The translations under genes and the position numbers were made by a program. This document shows, piece by piece, positions 7,501-14,000 of a DNA stretch of 14,210 nucleotides. Numbering within the stretch: the stretch's first letter is position 1; the number at the start of each line of letters is the position of its first letter. The stretch comes from Fidelibacterota bacterium (lineage in GTDB: Bacteria; Fidelibacterota; UBA8477; JABMPR01): NCBI GenBank assembly GCA_030596225.1, contig JAUVKO010000023.1:1-14210 (forward strand). Reading direction: 5' to 3'. The notes under the pieces were generated by a model, which saw nothing but the letters and a program-made list of their open reading frames with translations, was not told the DNA's origin and did no database searches.

Positions 7501-9987
7501 AGGCCTTCGACCATGACTTATAACGGCGAGAGCATGACTTTACAGGAGGAAACAATTAATCCTGGCGGATATGATTCAGTTGCTCAGTTGTGGGTATTGG
7601 AGAACCCAGACACTGGATCGTCGTACACAATTTCACCAAGCAACAGCAGCGGTGAGTTGGTAGCAGTAGCCATATCGGGAGCAAACATTGGAGATTTATT
7701 CAGCCAGATTGATGAATACGCTTTAGACACAGATGATGATCTGAATTTTGCTAAATCAATTACTTCAGCCGAAGGTGAACTTGTTATTGACGTGTTCTCC
7801 ACATATAGAGGTAGCAATCCTGTTCCTGATACCACAGGGCAAACGCTTATTGAGAATGAATCCAGACTGGGCGTGTCTAAAAAAGCTGGGGCTTCATCTG
7901 TAACGGTGGACTGGATTTCGGGAACAACTAGATCAAGTCCGTCATGCTGGATTATTGCAGCATTGAAAAAACAAATCGAGATCCCGACACCAACACCGAC
8001 GATAACTTATACGCCTAGTATCACGCCAACACCAACGATCACTTTTACGCCAAGTGAAACGCCGACACCAACACAAACAGGGACCATCTATCCCACGCCG
8101 ACACCAAGTAATACAGCAGTGCCATCCCCAACGCCAACCCAGGTGTCGATCCAATTTGATGCTGCTTCCGGGAAAGGAGGAGCCCAATGGGGATCCAGTT
8201 CTCTGGAGTGGACTCATACTTCTTATGGTTACCACCGTATCGTGCTGGTTTTTGTCAGAACTCTTAGTTCAACCACTGCGAGCGCAACATATGCCGGTCA
8301 ATCCATGACCCAAGAAATCGCTGTAAACAATTCTTATTTGTTTTCCCTGGTTGGTCCTCCTCCAGGTGCACAAACAGTGCTGGTAACTCTTGGTGCCAGC
8401 AGCAAAGTGGCCGGGGCTGCTGTCTCCTATACTGGAGTACATCAGACCAACCCCATTAGTGGGGCAGTTCAAGCGAACGGAACCAGCGTCACAGTCTCAT
8501 CGTCTACGGACTCGCTTGTGGTCGGCGCTGGAAGTCACCGGACTATAACAGATCAGGATGTGAATCCGCGATTAGGACAAACAGAAAGGATTGAAGTCCG
8601 AGATCAAGAGAATCCAGATAATGACAGAAGAGTAGTCATGGGGGTGAGTGATGAAAATGGGGCTGCGAGTGTTGTCCATTCCTACTCATTGTATGGAGAT
8701 ATTGATAGAACCTGGGCGGTGTCCCTCAATCCTTACGCAGGAGAATTTACGCCAACTCCTACAATCACCTCCACCCCGACCTTGACCTATACACCCAGCG
8801 CTACTCCCTCACCGACCCAAACGGGGACCATTAATCCCATTCTCACGCCAACGGATTCGCAGTTCGAACCCACACCTGAGCCGCTGGAATCCGCGCAGTA
8901 CACCTATGATAGTAACGGCAAGATGGTTAAAAGCGTGGTCAACGGAGTGACTACCTACTATGTTGGTAAGATTTATGAGTTAGAAGTTGATGGGGAAGTT
9001 GAAACAGAGCGTAAGTACTACAGCCTGGGTGGGCAGAGATTTGCTGTCAGGGATGATGGGGTCCTGAATTGGATTCTATCTGATCACCTAGGATCCTCCT
9101 CTGTTTCAGCCCATGCAAACGGCTCCTGGCGGGGAGAGATTGCCTACACGCCCTTTGGTGAGATGAGGGCAAGTCGAGGGATGACTCTGACGGATTACAG
9201 ATATACTGGGCAGCGTCTGGAGGCTGAAGTTGGATTGTATTTCTACCAGGCCAGGTGGATGGATCCCGTTGTAGGAAGGTTTACTCAAGCTGATACCCTG
9301 ATCCCAGATCCCGGGAATCCCCTCTCCCTTGATCGTTATGCTTACGTGTACAGTAATCCTGTCAAGTATACTGATCCTTCGGGACATTATGTAGAGGAGG
9401 GTTGGGGAGGGGAACCGTTTGAGTCAGAACCTCCCACTAAAGACATAACCGACAAGATTATTGATTATCTAAATCCATTCCAATTTCCTGAAAATGAACT
9501 TGTTAGCGCAGTATGTAATAATCCATTACCCGACTGTTTTGGGAACAAAGTTTATCTGAAAGATTTTTCAGCCTACGGTGAGAATAATCCAATATCAATA
9601 AGTGATTTTAAAGCTTTTGCTGATAAAGTTGCAGAAGATTTATTTAGTCATGATCTATCATGGCCAGGATTTTTGTCAGGTAGGGATACTTATGACACCC
9701 CATTTTATAATAATGGTGGGTCGGAAGCTCGCACAGATAACCCAGCAGGAATATACTCAGCAGATCAAATCGTATGTATTGAAACGATCGGTTGTTATGG
9801 AAGGTCCGATATTAACTATATTGCTCAAGGAATGTGGGGAGCAGCAGTTGGTGAGCCCGCTTTAGTTACAAATTTAATTGCCCAGAAATGGAAAAGTTGG
9901 GAATACGAAGAAGACCCATCAGGAGATACTTATTTTTGGTTAGATTATGGAAGATATTACTATAATGACTGGAAGCAACAACAGTAG
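1429..9987 (+). CDS. Giant Sec-exported Rhs/YD-repeat protein with polymorphic C-terminal tip (WapA/SpvB-like)
   Basis: This 2852-residue protein starts at ATG 1429, set by GGGAG 6 bases upstream and an immediate signal peptide. In order it shows: Sec signal (1-45); Pro/Thr-rich stretch (about 73-105); beta-rich region ending in T-D-H-F-T-V-F (about 238-358); SpvB-like module with G-x-Y-x-M-P and P-P-G-P-G-G-L-x-P-x-L-S-L-x-Y-N-S (375-440); early YD-type segments; inserted beta-sandwich-like domains at about 700-852 and 945-1140; a long YD-repeat array (about 1198-1930); three Thr-Pro linkers framing two related domains (1936-2485); the Rhs core with D-H-L-G-S-S (2552 on) and P-x4-DPSG (2644-2652); and a unique tip (2655-2852). 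In known Rhs proteins the YD repeats form a hollow shell enclosing a toxic tip cut loose at the DPxG site. With a Sec signal and no type VI PAAR domain, the closest known model is Bacillus WapA contact-dependent inhibition. The gene ends in tandem TAG codons. A pure adhesin or matrix role remains possible. Confidence 0.92.
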   Translation: MSRNLKTLRDAHFPYWFQKLSLRFSCSIIILSTALSPLASFASAAESNFQANQNNAPFIESSIPFNSSISPLADTTTSFNLPPTPGPTSTPAPTSIPDTTDISDTQSDINDTNQLNLVESVFAEQKIKASLEPAIFIEDKPFTLNWSLPDWYLLEPGETRHMIITLPESLDISSKLIEKEISVPVISSSGSATFNLPTTVVQTLEDVVIGLELYENDKSVGRTSIIVGVPAATFDKTKASSLRAFNDKVKVSLPAFSTTSNLAVDIRHPDENSLPSLSLTGKPVEILAVNTETAKNVTRFEKPVTIEFVYADDEIWDWQEDELKIFYFDEDMGDWRPLPTTVDPNTNTLTAQTDHFTVFDYKAETWQAASLPTIDSFQVSEFIGAGTYSMPFWTPPGPGGLQPSLSLSYNSQMIDNSSLYTQASWVGAGWSLDTGSIIRIMHDTDDDTSDDTFTIAVAGIGSTLLPVNESGTVTTYRTADESYNKIEYDSSTESWTVTTTTGTVYEFEDIAETHTTDGCAATSGDLNIIWRWSLSTVTDIHGNELVYSYYTETKSGCANEVAVYPEYITYPHDRYRVHFVREDRDDYKSAWEDSDSEVLYGTERLKEVRIEHDPNGTSSWNTIRKYEFTYSDNTINQIYPAFTWSEGGKTLTLIEVQEISGDGTDSLPATSFYYEDDIHLTKVENGLGGNITLEYERWTYHDDVNDDLRSMLIIFGGNECTSTLGTSWVAGPPNYGRVSCSPGYLEIGHDNDPGTGLHSIPEHIAHPGGLYHFYLRLCGDDDTTDGKWGFIKQDTSPYSFTYASFDDVGNNYQQVDLQETFEIPIDYDPSDTKLRIDCSDCRIYKMQFTLRPVYFRVISKTIKDQVTGRESTYTYQYDNPSPNDEYRSEAVAEAGQNIEDLYSYPMREYRGNQMTQVVDEKHLAQTTWYYQNDYFKGSPYKTFTFRQDFWDAFDSLDTSDWTTSTAGTHEIDSTYSVDYDNHLRMTNTVNDWSVSVRRSSYSLTNGDLALGHFRLGSGSKQAQIRLAGNTGDFFGFNIIEDNGELKVRTRYDNGEGAENGSTIIALGDYKPDKWYGFMFFVDTDKGSGVRIWQLDDPTNAGEEKIEGLSSYSWRFRAYVIDGVLDIDAYQEGKPYSETNLVYDYEILYDTVPDNGIDDLSDSNLLDYIDLKVVSTEVTETSTRVYEGDYSWTGTETSYTYDVHGNVTEIIEAGKDAIQSDYVEYRKTVNEYAINTTTAYLVSLPARTRQYECLSGSCTSTNLATSTRYLYDDAISYSTTPTTGILTGTRVLAESLDFVDQEFDYDTYGNLTAFTQYKALENYSGFGLGTSISTATIYDSTYHTYPVTVTNPLSQSTTTVYDYTLGLPTSVTDPNSAVTTGEYDDFGRIASVCYPGENCTSTPNLQFVYYDSYYPFYTEVIQKINSSQNFRIRKYYSGLGELLQTQILGADVNGISRDIITNNLYDEFGNLIRQSVPYDVPLGSGYRTPSWSSYTTFGYDVLNRPISTTAPNGNSTHTYYYDLQVKVTDPRWKSTNSYLDVWGRTIEVDPPTGTDLEDVTYDYDILGQLLELSQDTLTTEITYDQAGRKTGMDDPDMGSWSYEFDALGNLTSQTDARICTTTLAYDDLSRLTGKSYSGSGSCGTTPSVIYTYDQGTNGTGRRTGMSDGSGASSWIYDSRGRVLSETRNIKNEDPEPDTIEFITSWTYNSADMVASITYPDDEVEVVEFEYNNQKAIIGMENTEATPVVYISDVTYDSAGRLTSVDLGESGAQAIIAREFEYFPWGTAQDGGMLQSLTSNQVGGVTLQNLTYDYDPNGNILEITDYVNQEVSSYSYDNLNRLLSAEVEDFSTASIFDEYYEYASAIGNLTGKGSSPTSLADYVYDVSHPHAVAEYGIANDYEYDANGNQIVRQINEDDYNLIYDAENRLISVSSTDIPTPTLTPTPEFTATLSNTPTKTNTPTSSNTPAATFTATAQPTPTPSATPIPVVPAVEASTSWSGGDQSFINPIGTNLLIVGYGIGYSNDRPSTMTYNGESMTLQEETINPGGYDSVAQLWVLENPDTGSSYTISPSNSSGELVAVAISGANIGDLFSQIDEYALDTDDDLNFAKSITSAEGELVIDVFSTYRGSNPVPDTTGQTLIENESRLGVSKKAGASSVTVDWISGTTRSSPSCWIIAALKKQIEIPTPTPTITYTPSITPTPTITFTPSETPTPTQTGTIYPTPTPSNTAVPSPTPTQVSIQFDAASGKGGAQWGSSSLEWTHTSYGYHRIVLVFVRTLSSTTASATYAGQSMTQEIAVNNSYLFSLVGPPPGAQTVLVTLGASSKVAGAAVSYTGVHQTNPISGAVQANGTSVTVSSSTDSLVVGAGSHRTITDQDVNPRLGQTERIEVRDQENPDNDRRVVMGVSDENGAASVVHSYSLYGDIDRTWAVSLNPYAGEFTPTPTITSTPTLTYTPSATPSPTQTGTINPILTPTDSQFEPTPEPLESAQYTYDSNGKMVKSVVNGVTTYYVGKIYELEVDGEVETERKYYSLGGQRFAVRDDGVLNWILSDHLGSSSVSAHANGSWRGEIAYTPFGEMRASRGMTLTDYRYTGQRLEAEVGLYFYQARWMDPVVGRFTQADTLIPDPGNPLSLDRYAYVYSNPVKYTDPSGHYVEEGWGGEPFESEPPTKDITDKIIDYLNPFQFPENELVSAVCNNPLPDCFGNKVYLKDFSAYGENNPISISDFKAFADKVAEDLFSHDLSWPGFLSGRDTYDTPFYNNGGSEARTDNPAGIYSADQIVCIETIGCYGRSDINYIAQGMWGAAVGEPALVTNLIAQKWKSWEYEEDPSGDTYFWLDYGRYYYNDWKQQQ
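2551..2748 (+). other. SpvB-like N-terminal module of the Rhs protein
   Basis: Residues 375-440 carry the pattern typical of SpvB and TcdB/TcaC-type proteins: G-A-G-T-Y-S-M-P, then P-P-G-P-G-G-L-Q-P-S-L-S-L, then Y-N-S-Q, and W-V-G-A-G-W-S-L. In known proteins this segment starts the shell. It marks where the conserved Rhs architecture begins, after the beta-rich N-terminal region. Confidence 0.75.
3526..3984 (+). other. Inserted Cys-containing beta-sandwich-like domain in the Rhs protein
   Basis: About residues 700-852 interrupt the expected run from G-L-G-G-N-I-T-L-E-Y-E-R-W to Y-F-R-V-I-S-K-T-I-K-D, segments usually close together in this protein type. The insertion has alternating short beta-prone stretches and several cysteines (N-E-C-T, V-S-C-S, R-L-C-G, I-D-C-S-D-C). 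That suggests a disulfide-stabilised, carbohydrate-binding-like sandwich. The fold is inferred; no family was recognised. Confidence 0.4.
4261..4848 (+). other. Inserted lectin/glucanase-like (concanavalin A-type) domain in the Rhs protein
   Basis: About residues 945-1140 begin F-R-Q-D-F-W-D-A-F-D-S-L-D-T-S-D-W, the usual opening of concanavalin A-like sandwich domains (a D-F near a later D-W). They continue with beta-prone strands such as L-R-M-T-N and G-F-M-F-F-V-D-T-D. The domain sits between YD-type segments. A ligand-binding role on surface sugars is plausible but inferred. Confidence 0.45.
5020..7218 (+). repeat. YD-repeat array of the Rhs shell
   Basis: Residues about 1198-1930 contain more than a dozen degenerate YD units. 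Examples are Y-T-Y-D-V-H-G-N-V-T, D-Y-D-T-Y-G-N-L-T, Y-D-E-F-G-N-L-I, Y-D-Y-D-I-L-G-Q-L-L, Y-E-F-D-A-L-G-N-L-T, Y-D-S-R-G-R-V-L, Y-D-Y-D-P-N-G-N-I-L and Y-D-A-E-N-R-L-I-S-V. Such repeats wind into the beta shell that encloses Rhs toxins. The array is diverged at DNA level, so it is old rather than a recent tandem expansion. Confidence 0.85.
7234..7386 (+). repeat. Thr-Pro-rich linker 1 in the Rhs protein
   Basis: Residues 1936-1986 are a Thr/Pro/Ser/Ala-rich stretch (P-T-P-T-L-T-P-T-P and similar) directly after Y-D-A-E-N-R-L-I-S-V-S-S-T-D. Such extended linkers separate extracellular domains and are often O-glycosylated. They are common in surface proteins of Anaerolineae, the main hint to the host group. 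Confidence 0.8.
7387..7980 (+). other. Inserted domain A, first of a duplicated pair in the Rhs protein
   Basis: Residues about 1987-2184 form a beta-rich domain with M-T-Y-N-G-E-S-M-T, P-D-T-G-S-S-Y-T, V-A-I-S-G-A and a closing C-W-I-I-A-A-L. Domain B (8143-8745) shows the same motifs in the same order, so the pair arose by duplication. I do not recognise a named family. The shape suggests a secreted, Ig-like or jelly-roll binding module. Confidence 0.6.
7984..8139 (+). repeat. Thr-Pro-rich linker 2 in the Rhs protein
   Basis: Residues 2186-2237 include P-T-P-T-I-T-Y-T-P-S and T-P-T-Q-T-G-T-I-Y-P. Linker 3 contains a near copy (P-T-I-T-S-T-P-T-L-T-Y-T-P-S, then T-Q-T-G-T-I-N-P). Linker and domain therefore seem to have been duplicated together as one unit. 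Confidence 0.8.
8143..8745 (+). other. Inserted domain B, second of a duplicated pair in the Rhs protein
   Basis: Residues about 2239-2439 match domain A in motif order: A-T-Y-A-G-Q-S-M-T, P-P-P-G-A-Q-T-V, A-A-V-S-Y-T-G-V and a closing T-W-A-V-S-L. The two copies have diverged well, so the duplication is not recent. Function is unknown; surface binding is a guess. Confidence 0.6.
8749..8883 (+). repeat. Thr-Pro-rich linker 3 in the Rhs protein
   Basis: Residues 2441-2485 are Thr/Pro-rich and share the Q-T-G-T-I-x-P segment with linker 2. Immediately after it the protein resumes with Y-T-Y-D-S-N-G-K-M-V-K, the unit that in ordinary Rhs proteins closely follows Y-D-A-E-N-R-L. Confidence 0.75.
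8896..9387 (+). other. Rhs repeat-associated core domain with self-cleavage motif
   Basis: Residues 2490-2653 hold the hallmark core in full: Y-Y-V-G-K-I-Y-E, D-H-L-G-S-S (2552 on), Y-T-P-F-G-E-M-R (2573 on), Y-T-G-Q-R-L-E, G-L-Y-F-Y-Q-A-R, G-R-F-T-Q-A-D (2616 on), R-Y-A-Y-V-Y-S-N-P-V-K-Y-T and D-P-S-G-H. The pattern P-x4-D-P-x-G at 2644-2652 is the known aspartyl autoproteolysis site that frees the tip. All key positions are present, so cleavage is expected. Confidence 0.92.
9391..9987 (+). other. Variable C-terminal tip of the Rhs protein, putative toxin of unknown type
   Basis: Residues 2655-2852 follow the DPSG cleavage motif, the position of the swappable effector in polymorphic Rhs toxins. 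Visible marks are Cys2783 and Cys2789 (V-C-I-E-T-I-G-C), then N-Y-I-A-Q-G-M-W-G-A-A-V-G-E (2796 on), then an aromatic-rich end with W-K-S-W, Y-F-W-L-D-Y-G and Y-Y-Y-N-D-W. I see no HNH, restriction-like, ADP-ribosyltransferase or deaminase signature. Sampled 60-base rows fall to about 28-35% GC, against about 47-63% in the core just before, consistent with exchange of the tip. Activity is unknown. Confidence 0.6.
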
Positions 9988-10017
9988 TAGATACTTATGA
10001 TAATCTGAGGGTGAAAT

Positions 10018-10632
10018 ATGGATATTATTAGATTGTGTTCTAAAATAACATCAATAAAAATGAATGGCAAATTCCTAGTTATCACACTATTTTTATTAAC
10101 TATTTCATTCATTTCGTCGGGTTGTTTAATGACTCTTTCAAATCGATGGTATGCAAACGATAATTCAGGAGTTGCTGTCGAAATACCCATTGGATGGAAA
10201 ACTTCTTATTACAGAAGGGGTGCTACAATATTTATAAAGCCAAAGTCGTATGAAAAGGATGAAGGAATAACCTCGGTAGAGATTTATGGATCGGCTTGTG
10301 GGCATACGATTATTATGTCCGCAGAAGATAATATTAATGCAAATGTAAGTAGGCTTCAAAACCTCTATAGTCCAGACACTGTTATTGTAGACAAAGCTAT
10401 ATCACGCCATACTATTGATTCACAGTTTTTTTCAAATGTACATATTATTATGCCAACAAATCCTGATGGAGAAAATGCTGTTGATGTAACTCAAGGATTA
10501 TATTTGTTTGATATTAGAGACAATAGCCAAAACTACATTATGGTTTTGTTATATGAAGGCAAGAACGAAATTCTAAATGACCAGGCACTAAAAATCATTG
10601 AAAGTATAAAAATAGATTGCAACAAAAAATAG
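10018..10632 (+). CDS. Putative lipoprotein, candidate immunity partner of the Rhs tip
   Basis: This encodes 204 residues starting 30 bp after the Rhs stop, probably on the same transcript. ATG 10018 is preferred because GAGG lies 7 bases upstream. Met15 (10060) would give a tidier signal peptide but has no clear ribosome binding site. A hydrophobic stretch (about 19-32) ends in S-S-G-C, a lipobox with a non-ideal -3 Ser, so Cys36 is a likely lipidation site. The mature part opens with G-V-A-V-E-I-P-I-G-W-K and ends with A-L-K-I-I-E-S-I-K-I. This layout resembles PsbP/DcrB-like lipoproteins, in which a P-x-G-W strand comes early and a final helix late; that relation is tentative. Very AT-rich, like the Rhs tip. 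Immunity is inferred from position only. An exported immunity protein would imply that the tip acts outside the cytoplasm, so an unrelated envelope protein is a real alternative. Confidence 0.65.
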   Translation: MDIIRLCSKITSIKMNGKFLVITLFLLTISFISSGCLMTLSNRWYANDNSGVAVEIPIGWKTSYYRRGATIFIKPKSYEKDEGITSVEIYGSACGHTIIMSAEDNINANVSRLQNLYSPDTVIVDKAISRHTIDSQFFSNVHIIMPTNPDGENAVDVTQGLYLFDIRDNSQNYIMVLLYEGKNEILNDQALKIIESIKIDCNKK

Positions 10633-10720
10633 TTGAACTAAGCGCTTCGCGCAGGGGGATATTGGAGCGACATTTCTATCCCTAACCCATCCCAATATTA
10701 GATACTCAGGCTATATTTCC
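10633..10720. other. Short spacer between the lipoprotein gene and the transposon
   Basis: These 88 bp contain a tiny hairpin (GCGC-TTC-GCGC, 10642-10652) without a T-run, so no convincing terminator is seen. The last 35 bases belong to the disrupted older transposase remnant described separately. Confidence 0.5.
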
Positions 10721-10725
10721 TATTA
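10686..10725 (+). pseudogene. Remnant of an older Tn3-family transposase, left piece
   Basis: After an in-frame TAA at 10683, these bases read P-I-P-I-L-D-T-Q-A-I-F-P-I and then break at the transposon. Removing the transposon and one TATTA copy continues the frame into T-W-Q-H-I-N-F-H-G at the right flank. The Pro here corresponds to that of S-P-V-A-W-Q-H-I-N-F in the intact transposase. Only a stub survives, with no recognisable upstream part, so the gene was already truncated. Confidence 0.65.
10721..10725. repeat. Target-site duplication TATTA, left copy
   Basis: TATTA directly precedes the left inverted repeat and is identical to 14164-14168 just after the right one. A 5-bp AT-rich duplication is the Tn3-family hallmark and shows that this copy arrived by transposition and has kept both ends. 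Confidence 0.92.
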
Positions 10726-10764
10726 GGGTATTTTTGCATAACCCCCCAAAAAGGTATAATCCAG
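10726..10764 (+). repeat. Left terminal inverted repeat (IRL) of the Tn3-family element
   Basis: A 39-bp repeat beginning GGGTATTTTTGCATA matches the right end at 37 of 39 positions; differences are at repeat positions 16 and 34. Length close to 38 bp and a G-rich outer end fit Tn3-family termini. The difference at position 34 makes this copy contain TATAAT (10755-10760), 15 bp after TTGCAT, a weak inward promoter candidate. Confidence 0.95.
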
Positions 10765-11050
10765 AACAACCCAATCCCGCTTTTGCATCAGTTTCTAGCC
10801 CAAATAGACAGTTTTTAACTTAGCGTTCGGATTGATCTACCCTCCCGGGTTGCTCCTTGCCCAACTATCACGCTATCAGTATTCTACCTTGATCTCTATT
10901 TCAAATTAAGTAATAAACCTCAGGCAAAAAAACATAGACGCCCGGGGGTATTTCTGGTATCAATATTCTGATCAAACTTCTATAGGTCATTGAGTAATTT
11001 GGGTGTCTCTGAAAGCGTTTGTTATACATATGTCTGAGGAGCGTGCGAAC
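10765..11050 (+). other. Non-coding leader of the Tn3-family element
   Basis: These 286 bp between the left repeat and tnpA hold no gene. A weak promoter candidate is TTGATC (10889-10894), 16 bp, TAATAA (10911-10916). A near-perfect 12-bp direct repeat, TATCAGTATTCT (10874-10885) and TATCAATATTCT (10958-10969), lies 84 bp apart, about eight helical turns. In other Tn3 elements this kind of region holds the res site. Here no resolvase is present, so any recombination or regulatory role is a guess. Confidence 0.35.
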
Positions 11051-14000
11051 ATGACTGCAGAAAAATCCAGCAAAGCAGTAACAAAGCGATTAAAAATCCT
11101 GGAGGCTGATGAAATAGCAGCGGTTTTTGGCCTACCTATTTTCGACGACGATGATCGGGCGTTCTATTTTTCGCTCTTACCCCCGGAAAAAGCGTTGTTA
11201 TCTCAGCTGCACGGCCATAAATCTTACATATATTACATATTGCAGCTCGGCTATTTCAAGGCCCAGCAGCAGTTTTTTGTTTTCGATCAGGAGCAGGTGG
11301 TCGTAGATGCTAACTACGTACAACGCACCTATTTTCCTGGCCATACTCTTCGTGATTTTGCGATTAGTAAAGTTACACGCCTCAAGCAGCAGCGCCTTAT
11401 TATGGAGTTGTTAAACTATCGCACATGTGGTGAAGAGGAATGGAGTTTGCTGCGGAGGAAAGCACAACAGCTAGCTCGTATCAGCAGCCGCCCGATCTAT
11501 ATTTTCCGCGAATTGCTGGCATATTTAACCAGGGATCATATTGTTGTGCCCGGCTATACGATGATCCAAGAAATGATTGGAGATGTTTTACATCGCGAAA
11601 AAGAACGCCTGGTTGCCATAGCTTCATCTCAATTGACTACAAGCGATGCTGTTGCTCTAAACAACTTACTGGACAACCCCCACGGTTTATATGAGATTAC
11701 CCGGCTAAAACGTGAACCAAAGGACTTTAGCAACAAGGAAATAACCAAAGAGATCCAGCATGGTGAACAGATCAAACCCTTATACGCCGTGGCCCAAATC
11801 GTCTTGCCCCGGTTGGAGATTTCCAATGAAAGCATCAACTATTACGCTTCAATGATCAATTATTATTCCGTTTTCCAAATGAACCAGCTTGAGAAGAATC
11901 TGGCATTCATCTACTTGCTGTGTTTTGTCCATCACCGCTATCAAAGACTACACGACAACCTGATCAATTGTTTCATGTACCGGGTCAGGCAGCTTCTCGA
12001 TGAAGCAAAAAGCGCTGCCCGGGAGCGTTTGTATGAGCAGCGCCTTGAGCATACCCGTCAGCTGCACAAAGCCGGGAAAGTCCTCAAATTGTTTACGGAC
12101 GACTCAATTGCTGCCGCAACGCCATTTGAAGAAGTGCGCGCCAGGGCGTTTGCTATTATCCAACGGGAGAACTTGGAGAAAGTGGCTGACCACATCTTAC
12201 AAACTGCTCAGTGGGACGAAAAACTATTTCAGTGGGAGTATATTGACCAGATTTCCAATCGCTTTAAGCTACGTTTGCGGCCAATCCTCCGGATCCTGGT
12301 TTTCGAGGCAGCGACTCCTAATAACCCCCTGGTACCGGCTCTGAAGTTCCTGAAAACAGCACTTCAACAAGAGAAGCCGCTAACACAGTACAAAGCAGAT
12401 AAAATCCCCTGTCGGTTTATTCCTGATACAAGCAGCCGTTATCTGCATGCTAAAAACCCCAAAGGAGAAAAACAGCTCCTGGTGGACCGCTATGAATTCT
12501 TGGTTTATCGCAGTCTCCGGAACGAGCTGCTGTCTGGCGATATTTTTTGCCAGAACAGTGTACGATTTCGTAGCTTTGAGGATGATTTACTGAGTGATAA
12601 CCAATGGCGAGAAAAGGACAAGCTGATTGACAAGGCGGGGCTGCCAATTCTCACGCAAGCAATAGATGAACATCTAACTGATCTCAGCAACCTACTGGAG
12701 ATGCGGCTTGCGCAAGTTAATCAGCGTATTTCCTCTGGAGAGAATGAACACATTGAGGTCAAAAAAAGTGGTCATTGGCGCCTGCCATATTCACGTGCAG
12801 ATAGAGGTATGAACAACCCCTTTTTCGAGTCCCTGAAACAGGTAGATATCCATGCGGTATTTCATTTTGTCAATCGCCAGTGTCAGTTTATGTCTGCGTT
12901 TACCCATGTTCTGCATCGTTACGCTAGACAAAAAGCAGACCTACGAACATTGACAGCCTGTATTCTTGCCTGGGGAACCAATATGGGATTGGGGCGAATG
13001 GCTCAGACTTCTGATATCGGGTACCAGGCATTGACATCAACATCCAACAACTTTGTTCGCATGGAAACCCTGCAGAAAGCGAATGCTTCTGTAGCCAATG
13101 CAATAGCCCAATTGCCTATATTCCAGCAATATAACCTGGGAGGCGTCGTTCACTCCAGCAGTGATGGACAGAAGTTCGAGACTCTACTCCATACTATCAA
13201 TGCCCGGTATTCCCCTAAATACTTCGGCGTGATGAAGGGAATTGTGGCTTACACATTGATTGCTAATCACATCCCGATTAACGCCAAAATTATTGGGGCT
13301 AATGAGCACGAGAGCCATTATGTTTTCGATTTGCTTTACAATAACCCGACCGACTTTCAACCAGATGTTCACTCTACAGATACGCATGGCGCCAATGAGG
13401 TAAACTTTGGTATTTTGAATTTCTTTGGCTATCGATTTGCTCCGCGCTATCGAGATTTATACAGCAAAGTGAACAAGGCACTTTACGGATTTATGCATCC
13501 CAGCCAGTATGATCCTGACTGGCTGCTCCGTCCGATCCGCAAGATCAACAAAAAACTTGTTATCGAGGAATGGGAAAATATCCAGCGGATTGTTGTCTCA
13601 CTCGCTTTGAAGACAACTACGCAATCCATAGTAATCGGCAAGCTCAGTTCCTATGCTCGCAGGAACAGAACCAAACAGGCCTTGTGGGAGTATGATAATA
13701 TTATTCGCAGCCTTTATCTGCTTGACTACATTGACTCCTTATCTCTTCGCCGCAATGTGCAGCATGCATTGAACCAGGGCGAAAGTTATCACAAACTTCA
13801 TAAGGCCGTTTCTTATGCCAATTTTGGTAGATTGCGGTTCAAAACAGAGGGTGAACAGCAAATTTGGAATGACTGTGGTCGTCTCATCGCTAACTGTATT
13901 ATCTATTACAACTCACTGATCTTGTCTAATGTTCTACGCCGCCAGGCAGTAGACGGGATCTCCTTGGCATCTGGTCCACTTGCAAAGGTTTCGCCGGTAG

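Noticed and set aside
7984..8883. Regular ACGCCAACACC-type repeats as a CRISPR array or minisatellite
   Set aside because: The units are short, irregular, in frame and encode Thr-Pro linkers. There are no unique spacers of constant length.
10845..10946. Two CCCGGG sites in the transposon leader as one large hairpin
   Set aside because: Pairing does not extend meaningfully past the six-base core, so this is likely chance.
11003..11050. GTG 11003 or ATG 11030 as the transposase start
   Set aside because: Neither has a good ribosome site. ATG 11051 has GAGGAG 9 bases upstream, and the recognisable family sequence begins after it.
10765..11050. A resolvase, TnpI-type recombinase or passenger gene inside the Tn3-family element
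   Set aside because: Only 286 bp lie outside tnpA and the ends, and no open frame of useful length is present there on either strand.
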